Notes: a model not told the origin generated them from the sequence alone. DNA of 6,475 nucleotides from Frankiaceae bacterium (GCA_030840665.1 JAVEEB010000348.1:1-6475); one strand, 5' to 3'. Positions 1 through 6,265 are shown, numbered from the stretch's first letter. Numbers and translations are program-made.

Positions 1-1104
1 CGCGGCCTGGCGGCTCTGGCGATCGTCGGCTACCACGCATTCCTGTTCACCGGCCTCGAAAACCAGACCACCCAGGGCCTTCCGGCTGCGGCGCATGTGT
101 TCCTGCTCGGGCAACTCGCTGTGGCGATGTTCATCGTGCTGTCGGGGTTCGTCTTGAGCGCTCCCGCGATCCGCCGCGGTGGCGTCCTGCCGCGCGGCAC
201 GACTGACTACCTGCGGCGGCGTGCACGTCGGATCCTGCCGCCGTACTACGCGGCAATCGGCGTGTCGCTCGCGTTGATCGCCGCGTTTCCCGTTCTGCAA
301 CATCGTGCGGGCACCGCGTGGGACTCGAAGATTCCCGTCACGCCTGCGGGGATCCTGTCGCACGTCCTGTTGATCCAGGACGTCATGCCGCAATGGATTT
401 TCCAGGCAGACGGTCCGCTGTGGAGCATCGCCGTGGAATGGCAGCTCTACTTCTTCCTCCCCTTTGCGCTGCTGCCGCTGCGCCGGAGGTGGGGGACCGT
501 CCCGACGGTCCTCACCGCGGGGCTCGCGGGCCCGTTGCTCGCCATCGCCGTACCGGGCTCGCAGATCGCGCACCCGTGGTTGCTGGGTTGCTTCGCCTTG
601 GGGATGCTCGCGGCCGACATGGTGTACGGGGGCGCCGACTTCCGCTTCCACCCGCTGCTGACGAGATGCGCGCGGCCGGCCGTCCTGGTGCCGGCGACGG
701 TGGCGAGTGTCGCGGCGTTCGCTGCCGTCGCCCCGAAGCTGAGCAACGCGCTCGTGATCGCCGACACGGTGACCGCGGCGCTTGTCGCCGCATGGATCGT
801 TGCTGTCGCGACCGGCGCCAGCCCGCTCGTACGGCGAGTAAAGCGAATCCTCGAGAGCCGGGCCCTCCTGACTGTCGGCATGTTCTCGTACAGCATCTAT
901 CTGGTGCACGCTCCGGTGCTCGCGCTCCTGAACCTCGAGTCCTTGCACTGGCGGCTGCCGTTGGCGGGTCGCCTGGCGCTCATGGTCGCTGTCGCCGCGC
1001 CGCTGGCCGTCGGCGTCGGCTACCTGTTCCACCGGTTGGTCGAGAAGCGATTCCTGACCTCGCATCAGCGTTCTGTCTCGACCGCCGATGCCACCCCGCG
1101 CTGA
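1..1104 (+). CDS. Acyltransferase family 3 (OafA/YrhL-like) membrane protein, 5'-truncated by window edge
   Basis: Integral membrane acyltransferase that probably moves an acyl group (often acetyl) onto a sugar of a surface glycan or glycolipid. The reading frame is open from base 1, giving 367 visible residues. They begin with RGLAALAIVGYHAF, the family's N-terminal motif with its conserved Arg (visible residue 1) and His (residue 12), so probably only a few dozen N-terminal residues are missing. The GTG at 97 is therefore internal. Other family marks are a basic RRARRILPPYY segment (about 73-83), GPLWSIAVEWQLYFF (138-152, matching the usual PLWSLxVExQFY) and a C-terminal SYSIYLVHAP segment. 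Many hydrophobic helices are present, and the protein ends in a short polar tail without an SGNH domain, so this is the single-domain form. Family assignment is firm; the substrate is unknown. A strong hairpin follows the stop codon. Confidence 0.92.
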   Translation, partial: RGLAALAIVGYHAFLFTGLENQTTQGLPAAAHVFLLGQLAVAMFIVLSGFVLSAPAIRRGGVLPRGTTDYLRRRARRILPPYYAAIGVSLALIAAFPVLQHRAGTAWDSKIPVTPAGILSHVLLIQDVMPQWIFQADGPLWSIAVEWQLYFFLPFALLPLRRRWGTVPTVLTAGLAGPLLAIAVPGSQIAHPWLLGCFALGMLAADMVYGGADFRFHPLLTRCARPAVLVPATVASVAAFAAVAPKLSNALVIADTVTAALVAAWIVAVATGASPLVRRVKRILESRALLTVGMFSYSIYLVHAPVLALLNLESLHWRLPLAGRLALMVAVAAPLAVGVGYLFHRLVEKRFLTSHQRSVSTADATPR

Positions 1105-1125
1105 CGCACGTATCGGGGGGGCGTG

Positions 1126-1152
1126 CGCCGGGCCTGCCCCGCGGGCTCGGCG
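1126..1152 (+). terminator. GC-rich hairpin after the acyltransferase gene, possible terminator
   Basis: Bases 1126-1137 pair with 1141-1152 to form a 12-bp stem (10 Watson-Crick pairs, two G-T wobbles) closed by a CCC loop. It starts 22 bases after the acyltransferase stop. No T-run follows, only TTAG, so it is not a classical intrinsic terminator, but U-less GC-rich stems are often proposed as terminators in actinobacteria. It lies just before the candidate -10 box of galE, so it could also affect galE transcription. The pairing is seen in the sequence; the function is inferred. Confidence 0.45.
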
Positions 1153-1153
1153 T

Positions 1154-1159
1154 TAGCCT
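1154..1159 (+). promoter_or_regulatory. Candidate -10 box upstream of galE
   Basis: TAGCCT fits the loose actinobacterial TANNNT -10 pattern. It lies 31 bases before the galE GTG, which would give a leader of about 25 bases. No convincing -35 element is visible at the normal distance, where the sequence is occupied by the hairpin at 1126-1152. This is a weak call from a six-base match. Confidence 0.3.
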
Positions 1160-1179
1160 GTAGTCACCCACGTCAGCTC

Positions 1180-1184
1180 GGAGG
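1180..1184 (+). promoter_or_regulatory. Shine-Dalgarno for galE
   Basis: GGAGG is followed by a six-base spacer and then GTG at 1191. This is near-ideal spacing and supports the GTG as the galE start. The protein from that start begins MKLLVTGGAGYIG, exactly where the family's N-terminal beta strand should begin. Confidence 0.8.
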
Positions 1185-1190
1185 ATCACC

Positions 1191-2150
1191 GTGAAACTGC
1201 TCGTCACCGGCGGAGCGGGATACATCGGCAGCTGCGTCGGCACCGTCCTTGTGGCGCAGCACCACGAGGTCGTCGTCCTCGATGACCTCTCGACGGGTTT
1301 CGCGGACGCGGTCCCGGACGGCGCCGAGTTCGTGCAGGGTGACATCACGACGGCGGCCGACGTTCTCGGACGCGGCGGGTTCGACGGCGTGCTGCACTTC
1401 GCCGCCAAGAGCCAGGTCGGGGAGTCGGTCGCCAAGCCGGATCTGTACTGGCGCACCAACGTCACCGGCTCGATGGCCTTGCTCGATGCGATGCGCGTGC
1501 ACGACGTGCCGCGGCTCGTCTTCTCCTCCACCGCCGCCACCTACGGCGAGCCCGAGGCCGTCCCCATCACCGAAGATGCGCGCACCAAGCCTACGAGCCC
1601 GTACGGGGCCTCGAAGCTGGCCGTCGACATGATGATCACCGACTACGCGGCGGCGTTCGGCCTCGGAGCCGTGAGCCTTCGCTACTTCAACGTGGGGGGC
1701 GCGCTCGCCGACCGGGGGGAGCGGCACGACCCGGAGAGCCACCTGGTGCCGTTGGTCATCGACGCGGCCACCGGGGCCCGCGGCCGCCTGCAGGTCTTCG
1801 GCGACGACTGGCCGACGGAGGACGGCACGTGCGTGCGGGACTACGTCCACATCAACGATCTGGCCGCTGCTCACGTGCTGGCGTTGGCGGCGACGACAGC
1901 CGGCAAGCACCAGATCTTCAACCTCGGCAGCGGCGACGGCTACTCGGTCCTGCAGATGCTGAGTGCGGTCGAGCGCGTGAGTGGCGTTCCTGTTCCGTAC
2001 GACGTGACGGGACGCCGCGCCGGCGACACGGCGCGGCTCGTCGCGTCCAGCAGCAAGATTCGCAACGAGCTCGGGTGGGATCCGACGTTCACCATCGACG
2101 ACATCGTGCGCGATGCGTGGGTGTTCCGGACGGGCAAGCCAACGGTCTGA
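1191..2150 (+). CDS. galE: UDP-glucose 4-epimerase (GalE)
   Basis: Cytoplasmic NAD-dependent extended short-chain dehydrogenase that interconverts UDP-glucose and UDP-galactose and so supplies galactosyl donors for surface glycans. Its 319 residues are close to the usual 320-340. It has the Rossmann motif GGAGYIG (7-13), the paired Asp DD (31-32) expected to bind the adenosine ribose, SST (112-114), the catalytic YGASK (Tyr138, Lys142), RYFNVGG (164-170, where GalE usually has NVAGA) and FGDDWPTEDGTCVRDYVHINDLAAAH (203-228), a very characteristic GalE signature. The start is GTG with a GGAGG Shine-Dalgarno six bases away. Specificity for N-acetylated or other UDP-sugars cannot be excluded from motifs alone. 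It follows the acyltransferase on the same strand but is separated from it by a hairpin and a possible promoter, so it may be a separate transcription unit. Confidence 0.95.
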   Translation: MKLLVTGGAGYIGSCVGTVLVAQHHEVVVLDDLSTGFADAVPDGAEFVQGDITTAADVLGRGGFDGVLHFAAKSQVGESVAKPDLYWRTNVTGSMALLDAMRVHDVPRLVFSSTAATYGEPEAVPITEDARTKPTSPYGASKLAVDMMITDYAAAFGLGAVSLRYFNVGGALADRGERHDPESHLVPLVIDAATGARGRLQVFGDDWPTEDGTCVRDYVHINDLAAAHVLALAATTAGKHQIFNLGSGDGYSVLQMLSAVERVSGVPVPYDVTGRRAGDTARLVASSSKIRNELGWDPTFTIDDIVRDAWVFRTGKPTV

Positions 2151-2155
2151 CCGTT
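2141..2155 (+). terminator. Hairpin spanning the galE stop codon, possible weak terminator
   Basis: AACGGT (2141-2146) pairs perfectly with ACCGTT (2150-2155) around a CTG loop, so the galE TGA sits inside the hairpin. It is followed by CCTTTG, a short T-rich stretch. The six-pair stem with three A-T pairs is modest, so termination would be weak or partial. The inverted repeat is seen directly; the role is inferred. Confidence 0.35.
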
Positions 2156-2247
2156 CCTTTGTGCGTCCCGGCCGAAGACGTGTCACCATTTGCCCTGGGA
2201 GTCGTCGATGTCGTATCGATGCGAAATATGGGCCCTGTCGCCGGCCC

Positions 2248-2253
2248 GGAAGG
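2248..2253 (+). promoter_or_regulatory. Candidate Shine-Dalgarno for the small Cys/His protein
   Basis: GGAAGG lies 11 bases before the ATG at 2265, a little farther than ideal. A competing signal, GGGAG at 2197-2201, lies six bases before an in-frame ATG at 2208. The 2208 start has the better spacing, but the 2265 start fits the conserved protein better. Confidence 0.4.
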
Positions 2254-2264
2254 CTGGCAAATTC

Positions 2265-2399
2265 ATGACGGCGCCTGACGTTTGCCGATGCGGTCACGGC
2301 CGCGAAGCCCACGAGCATTACCGTGCCGGCAATGAATGCGCCCTGTGCGACTGCCGCAATTACCGCACGAGCTGGTGGCGTCGGCTGTTCCGCAGCTGA
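2265..2399 (+). CDS. Small Cys/His-rich putative zinc-binding protein
   Basis: A 44-residue protein of unknown function. It carries CRCGH (7-11), HEHYR (16-20) and CALCDC (25-30), that is Cys7, Cys9, His11, His16, His18, Cys25, Cys28 and Cys30, followed by a basic, aromatic tail WWRRLFRS. The spacing suggests a small metal-binding (zinc-ribbon-like) fold. I recall similar CxCGH...HEHYR...CxxCxC small proteins annotated as hypothetical in actinobacteria, but know no proven role. An in-frame ATG at 2208 with a good Shine-Dalgarno would give 63 residues, and a TTG at 2190 would give 69; the extra residues show no motif, so the ATG at 2265 is preferred. The gene ends one base before the stop codon of the convergent pyruvyl transferase gene. 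A weak promoter could lie in the slightly AT-richer stretch 2185-2230, but no clear boxes are visible. Confidence 0.7.
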   Translation: MTAPDVCRCGHGREAHEHYRAGNECALCDCRNYRTSWWRRLFRS

Positions 2400-2404
2400 G
2401 TCAG
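2394..2404. other. Palindrome joining two convergent stop codons
   Basis: GCTGA-G-TCAGC is a perfect inverted repeat centred on base 2400. It contains the TGA of the small-protein gene (2397-2399) and, on the other strand, the TGA of the pyruvyl transferase gene (2403-2401). A competing 6-bp stem pairs 2382-2387 with 2402-2407 across a 14-base loop. Neither is followed by a T-run, so no efficient bidirectional terminator is evident here. Confidence 0.6.
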
Positions 2405-3789
2405 CCGGTCGATGCCAGCGTGTCCGTGTCGGCGACCACTGTGCCGGCGACCACCGTGCCGGCGACCACCGTGCCGGCGACCACCGTGCCGGCGACCACC
2501 GTGTCGAACCAGCCATGGGATGCGTTCATCAGCGCGGCGCGGCGTTCCCCCGCGGTGGCAGACAGAACATCGCGGACCGTCGCGTCGACGAGCAGCGCGC
2601 GGACGCCCTCCACGATCTGCTGTGCGGTCACCGTACGGAATTCGGCCACCGCGTCCGGCAAGCCGACCTGGGCCATGACTCCATGTGTTTTTGCGGTGAG
2701 ATAAGCCACGGCGAACGTCGGCGTGCCGGCGTTGATCGCCAGGATCGCCGCGTGCAAGCGCACCGCCACGACCGCCGCAACCGACCCGTAGAAGGCAGAT
2801 AGCTCGGCAGGACCGGCATCGTCGGAGAGCAGCACGACCGGCACGTCCTGCAGGGCTTCGGCGAGCAGTCGGCTGACCGGGAGGTCGTCCTCGACGGGCG
2901 TGGGGCCGACTGTGTGCGCGACCACGGCGACCCCGTCGACCACGCCCTCTGCGATGAGCCGGCGCGCGGCCGCCGCAAACTCCGCGACAAGGCGGTCATC
3001 GTGCGAACCGATGTGCGTCGGGTGCTGCCGCACCGAAAGAACCAGCGTGCGCTCGGGCGCCGAACGCAGCTTGGCCAGCATCTCGTCGGACCGCGAGGTG
3101 CGCCGCGGCGTCAGCGCGAAGGCCATGTCGGCTGCTTCTTCTGCACGTCGTACACCGAGATCACGTGCCGTCTGCACGGATGCGGCCTCGCGGACGACAG
3201 CCAGGTCGACATCGGCGAGCATGCGCGCGGCGAGACGCCGCGCGACAGGACGGGCGAACGGACCGAGCGTGTGTCCCAGCACGACGACAGGCACGCCCAT
3301 TTGCACCGCCGTGTACGCCGGACCGAGCACTGCGGCGAGTCTCGGAATGCTGAGCACCGCCGGCACGCGCCCGTCGTCGAACGCGTTGGAACCGCCGACG
3401 AGGATCACCAGGTCGTGGCCGGCAACGACACGCCGCCACGCCGGCACCGCGCGCCCCATCGCGATCGCCGCAAACGAGGGTGCCGAACGCAGGCCCAGGA
3501 TGCCCGCGTCAACGAGGGTGCGTCCTCGTCCGCGTGAGCCGCGCCAGCCGCGCAGTTCGGTCGGCGCCGGACTGGCCACCACTGTCACATCGGGAAACGT
3601 CGAATGGATGTGCCGCGCGCAGCCGTCCCACAAGGTGCCCGGTTCGGCGAGCGTCGTCACGGTGATGCGGGCGTTGGGCCACCGGTTGCGCACGAGCGTG
3701 ATGATGCCCTGCGTGATGGCGCTGTCGCCACGGTTGTCGTCATGCCAATGGTTGGCCAGCAAGACGCGCATGGGCTCTGTGCGGGTCAC
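2401..3789 (-). CDS. Polysaccharide pyruvyl transferase family protein (WcaK/CsaB-like)
   Basis: Probable cytoplasmic enzyme that transfers a pyruvate ketal from phosphoenolpyruvate to a sugar of a growing glycan or lipid-linked glycan, adding negative charge. Its 462 residues show the family's two-lobed, GT-B-like pattern: NRGDSAI (19-25), LVGGSNAFDDG (130-140), GHTLGPF (172-178), VVREAASVQTARDLG (198-212), LSVRQHP (251-257), and RLHAAILAINAGTP (344-357) followed by Lys367 in AYLTAKTHG. The RLHA motif and the later Lys are the strongest marks. The C-terminus carries five TVVA(G/D) repeats (430-454), not normal for the family. The GTG start overlaps the stop of the upstream glycosyltransferase by four bases, and no Shine-Dalgarno is visible, which fits translational coupling. 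An ATG six codons later (3771) is an alternative start. Family assignment is strong; the acceptor sugar is unknown, and some relatives are not proven pyruvyl transferases. Confidence 0.88.
   Translation of the reverse strand: MTRTEPMRVLLANHWHDDNRGDSAITQGIITLVRNRWPNARITVTTLAEPGTLWDGCARHIHSTFPDVTVVASPAPTELRGWRGSRGRGRTLVDAGILGLRSAPSFAAIAMGRAVPAWRRVVAGHDLVILVGGSNAFDDGRVPAVLSIPRLAAVLGPAYTAVQMGVPVVVLGHTLGPFARPVARRLAARMLADVDLAVVREAASVQTARDLGVRRAEEAADMAFALTPRRTSRSDEMLAKLRSAPERTLVLSVRQHPTHIGSHDDRLVAEFAAAARRLIAEGVVDGVAVVAHTVGPTPVEDDLPVSRLLAEALQDVPVVLLSDDAGPAELSAFYGSVAAVVAVRLHAAILAINAGTPTFAVAYLTAKTHGVMAQVGLPDAVAEFRTVTAQQIVEGVRALLVDATVRDVLSATAGERRAALMNASHGWFDTVVAGTVVAGTVVAGTVVAGTVVADTDTLASTG
2431..2505. 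repeat. 15-bp tandem repeat, five copies, in the pyruvyl transferase coding end
   Basis: The unit GGCGACCACCGTGCC (+ strand) occurs five times without gaps. The three middle copies (2446-2490) are identical. The first (2431-2445) differs by one base (a silent Thr codon change) and the last (2491-2505) by one base (Gly to Asp). On the coding strand each unit reads GTVVA, so copy-number changes of 15 bp keep the frame. Near-identity at the DNA level, including synonymous positions, points to recent slippage expansion. The ancestral end may have been WFDTVVA with a single copy. Confidence 0.97.
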
Positions 3790-4979
3790 GCCGGCACCGC
3801 CGTTCGTTGCAGCGATCCCGAGGTCATGCGCTGAAGAAGTTCGGCGTACGCGGCGGCTTGACCGTCGACCGTGTGGGACGCCTCGATGTGCGCACGGCCC
3901 GCGTGGCCGAAGCGTTCCCGCATCGCGGGGTCGTCGATGAAGGTCTTCATGTGGCGGCCCAGGGTCGTGACGTCGCAGGCCGGGGCGAGCAGCCCGGTCA
4001 CGCCGTCACGGACGGCTTCCGGCACACCGGCGACGCTGTACGCAACGACAGGGCGGCCCGCCGCTTGGGCCTCGAGAAGACCCAGCGGCATCCCTTCGAT
4101 GACGCCGGCGTGCACGAGCACGTCGCTGGCGTCGAGCACCGCCGAGACGTCCTCACGGCGACCGGCGAACGTGACACGACCAGGCAGCACGCGGGCTGCG
4201 AGCGCGCGCACCTCGTCGGCATATTCGGGGTACGACGACGTCACGCCGGCGATTGCCAGGTGCCAGCCGCCGGTCGACGCGAGGGGGGTCAGGGCCTGGA
4301 TCAGGTCTTCGATGCGCTTCTCGGGATCCAGCCGCGTGAGGGCGACGAGCAACACGTCGTCGGTTGCAGCTCCGAGCGTGCGACGGACCTCCTCGTCGGG
4401 CTTGCCCGGCCGTATCGCCTCGGTGTCGACGCCGTTCGCGATGACGGTCACGCTGCGACGCAGGCGGGCGGGCACTCCGTCCGCGACCGCCTGACTCACG
4501 GCCACGCTGGCGTCCGCGAGGGCCACCGCGGCGGCGCGGATGCCGCGGCCGAACCGCTGCTGCATCTCCTCGTGGAGGTGCAGCACGACCGGCAACCGGG
4601 CGAGCCGGCCGCCGAGCGCCGCGTCGAGATGAATGGCGTGCCCGTTGGCGTGGATGACGGCTGCGCCCTCCCGCCGGGCCGCGTCTGCGATCAGCCGGCG
4701 GACGTCGCGCGTGGCCCGCCCTTCGCGTGCGAGGGCGGCAGGGCTGATGCGGCCCTTCTCACCGTCGGCTCGGACGGAGCGAACCAGCGGCAGGGGGAGG
4801 TCGACGTACGGAAGGCCCGCCTCGACCCAGGCCGCCGACAGATCCAGGCTCCGGGGAGCCGCGAGGACCAGCTCGACGCCGTGCTCCGCCAGCGGCGCGC
4901 TGAGCCGCAGCAGGTACCGCTGCGCGCCCCACAGACCGACGGCCTGATCGAGGACGAGGACTCGCGTGGTGTGGTTCAT
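3786..4979 (-). CDS. Glycosyltransferase, GT4-type (GT-B fold)
   Basis: Retaining glycosyltransferase that probably adds one sugar from a nucleotide-sugar donor to a lipid-linked or glycan acceptor at the cytoplasmic face of the membrane. Of its 397 residues, the N-terminal acceptor domain includes GLWGAQRYLLRL (15-26), in the position of the usual GGAE/GGxxR loop. The C-terminal donor domain starts after VIANGVD (179-185) and contains ALTRLDPEKRIEDLIQAL (213-230), the diagnostic EGMPLGLLE with Glu295 and Glu303 (the EX7E pair), and GRPVVAYSVAGVPEAV (308-323). Donor and linkage cannot be read from motifs. The ATG start overlaps the stop of the upstream acyltransferase (ATGA) and its own stop overlaps the start of the pyruvyl transferase gene (GTGA), so the gene is embedded in a tightly coupled operon. 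Confidence 0.92.
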   Translation of the reverse strand: MNHTTRVLVLDQAVGLWGAQRYLLRLSAPLAEHGVELVLAAPRSLDLSAAWVEAGLPYVDLPLPLVRSVRADGEKGRISPAALAREGRATRDVRRLIADAARREGAAVIHANGHAIHLDAALGGRLARLPVVLHLHEEMQQRFGRGIRAAAVALADASVAVSQAVADGVPARLRRSVTVIANGVDTEAIRPGKPDEEVRRTLGAATDDVLLVALTRLDPEKRIEDLIQALTPLASTGGWHLAIAGVTSSYPEYADEVRALAARVLPGRVTFAGRREDVSAVLDASDVLVHAGVIEGMPLGLLEAQAAGRPVVAYSVAGVPEAVRDGVTGLLAPACDVTTLGRHMKTFIDDPAMRERFGHAGRAHIEASHTVDGQAAAYAELLQRMTSGSLQRTAVPA

Positions 4980-6265
4980 CGTTGGATCCCATCGTCGGCA
5001 CCCGTGGCGGCTGCGCCGGCCAGGGTGGGTCGGTGACGTGTGGTGCCGTCCTCGAGGAGAGCCACCGGATCGTCGGCGATCAGGTCGAGGGCGTGGCTGA
5101 CCGCAGTGACGTCTGTGGCGTTCGCGTGCATCGTCACGGACAGCTGCAAGGTGCCGCCGGTCCGTGTCGTGGCGACGGTGATGCCCGTCGGTCCTGCGGG
5201 GTCGAGAGCCCCTGCGTACACAGGGATTTCACCGGTCACGAACCCCAGTCGCTCGATGCTCTGCGGCCGGCCGATGTGGGTGAAGGCGAGTTGTGCCGCG
5301 GACCGGGTGGGTGCCGTCAGTGGCGTGGGCGCCGGGCGGCGATGGGTGAGCAGTCCCAGACCGAGCGCGGCCAGTGGGCGGCCGGACTCGCTCGTGGCGG
5401 AGATGGCCGCGCCGATCTCCCCAACGGTGTGTCGCGCCGTCGCCGGGATCAGCAGCCCCACAACGAAGTTGCCGTCCACGTAGTCGCGTGGCACGTAGCG
5501 GCGCGCGTCGAACAGCGTGAGGACATCAGGCCGAAGGGCGACGCCGGCCGCTCGAAATGCGCGTAGCAGCAGGGTCAGCTCGATGGACGGCATGCTCGAC
5601 CCGCGTGCATTGCGCGACCGCCATTCGCGGACCGCCTCGACGGCATCGCGGGACGCCCGGCGGTACAGGGTCACGGCGTCCGGCGACCAGCTCACCACCT
5701 CCGGTGAGTCGGGCGACGGGGTCGACTTCGGCCGGCGCGCGAGCTCGCCCAGCCGCCGCGGGGAACGGCCGAAGAACTCGACGACCGCCTTGCGGTACGG
5801 GTGGGGGATGCCCGGCGTCGGTGACCACGCGGGCAGTTGCCCCGTGCTCGCGGTGGACAGCACACCCGACAGGAACGCGGCGACGACGCGGCCGTCCCCG
5901 ACGGCGTGCGAGACGCGCAAGGCCGCGTGGTCGCGGGTGAGCACGAAGGACGCCGGCTGGGCGAGGTCGGTTCGCCGGGCGAGTGCGGTGAGAAACCGCC
6001 CGTAGTCGGCGGCGGGCTCGTCGGTGGACGACGCGACCATCCCCGACGCAACCTCCCGGATGCCACCGGGATCCGTCAGCCATCGCGTGGCGGTCTCGTT
6101 GAGCCGCCACCCGAGGCGGCTGTGGGGAAAGGCGTTGCTCAGCTCGACGATCGCGTCGATGACGTCATCCCGCGACGGCACACGCAGCGGCCCGACGATG
6201 CCCGAGTTCGTCGTGCGGGCCCAGGGACGATCGAGGCTCGACACGCGGCGGGTCGGCGCCGTCAC
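4976..6265 (-). CDS. Condensation-superfamily acyltransferase (PapA/WS-DGAT/NRPS-C-like)
   Basis: Probable cytoplasmic CoA- or carrier-dependent acyltransferase. From the GTG at 6265 it has 429 residues, the usual size for a stand-alone condensation-fold enzyme. The core motif SHAVGDG (119-125) supplies the catalytic His120 and Asp124-Gly125 of HxxxDG; the preceding position is Ser rather than the first His of HHxxxDG, which is tolerated in PapA-like enzymes. Further support comes from FDARRYVP (252-259) followed by DGNFVVGL (264-271), in the position of the second conserved motif, and THIGRP (329-334). The frame is open farther upstream to 6331, but 6265 is chosen because its GTG forms a GTGA overlap with the upstream stop, matching the other two junctions. 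It lies in a glycan operon with no NRPS or PKS gene visible, so acylation of a sugar or glycolipid is the likeliest role (inference). Overall similarity to named enzymes looks low. Confidence 0.75.
   Translation of the reverse strand: MTAPTRRVSSLDRPWARTTNSGIVGPLRVPSRDDVIDAIVELSNAFPHSRLGWRLNETATRWLTDPGGIREVASGMVASSTDEPAADYGRFLTALARRTDLAQPASFVLTRDHAALRVSHAVGDGRVVAAFLSGVLSTASTGQLPAWSPTPGIPHPYRKAVVEFFGRSPRRLGELARRPKSTPSPDSPEVVSWSPDAVTLYRRASRDAVEAVREWRSRNARGSSMPSIELTLLLRAFRAAGVALRPDVLTLFDARRYVPRDYVDGNFVVGLLIPATARHTVGEIGAAISATSESGRPLAALGLGLLTHRRPAPTPLTAPTRSAAQLAFTHIGRPQSIERLGFVTGEIPVYAGALDPAGPTGITVATTRTGGTLQLSVTMHANATDVTAVSHALDLIADDPVALLEDGTTRHRPTLAGAAATGADDGIQR

Noticed and set aside
97..99. GTG at 97 as the acyltransferase start
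   Set aside because: The frame continues upstream to base 1 and encodes the conserved RGLAAL...YH motif, so the gene begins before the window.
318..1163. 281-codon + strand frame inside the acyltransferase gene
   Set aside because: It is an Arg/Gly/Ala-rich shadow overlapping the membrane acyltransferase, which carries clear family motifs in its own frame.
2431..2505. Possible CRISPR array
   Set aside because: The copies are directly adjacent with no spacers, the unit is only 15 bp, and it lies in a coding sequence.
1173..2516. 447-codon - strand frame across galE
   Set aside because: It is antisense to a textbook GalE and includes the repeat in a wrong frame (ARWSP units). It has no motifs.
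2323..2802. Long + strand frames rich in VPATT or AGDHR repeats opposite the pyruvyl transferase gene
   Set aside because: They are other-frame readings of the 15-bp repeat and of the antisense of a well-supported enzyme. They show no family motifs and no Shine-Dalgarno.
2900..3940. 346-codon + strand open frame
   Set aside because: It is antisense to the pyruvyl transferase gene, rich in Ser/Arg/Thr/Ala, and lacks recognisable motifs.
3807..5036. 409-codon + strand open frame
   Set aside because: It is antisense to the GT4 gene, whose EX7E and donor-domain motifs are clear. The frame is a GC-bias shadow with low-complexity Arg/Gly-rich translation.
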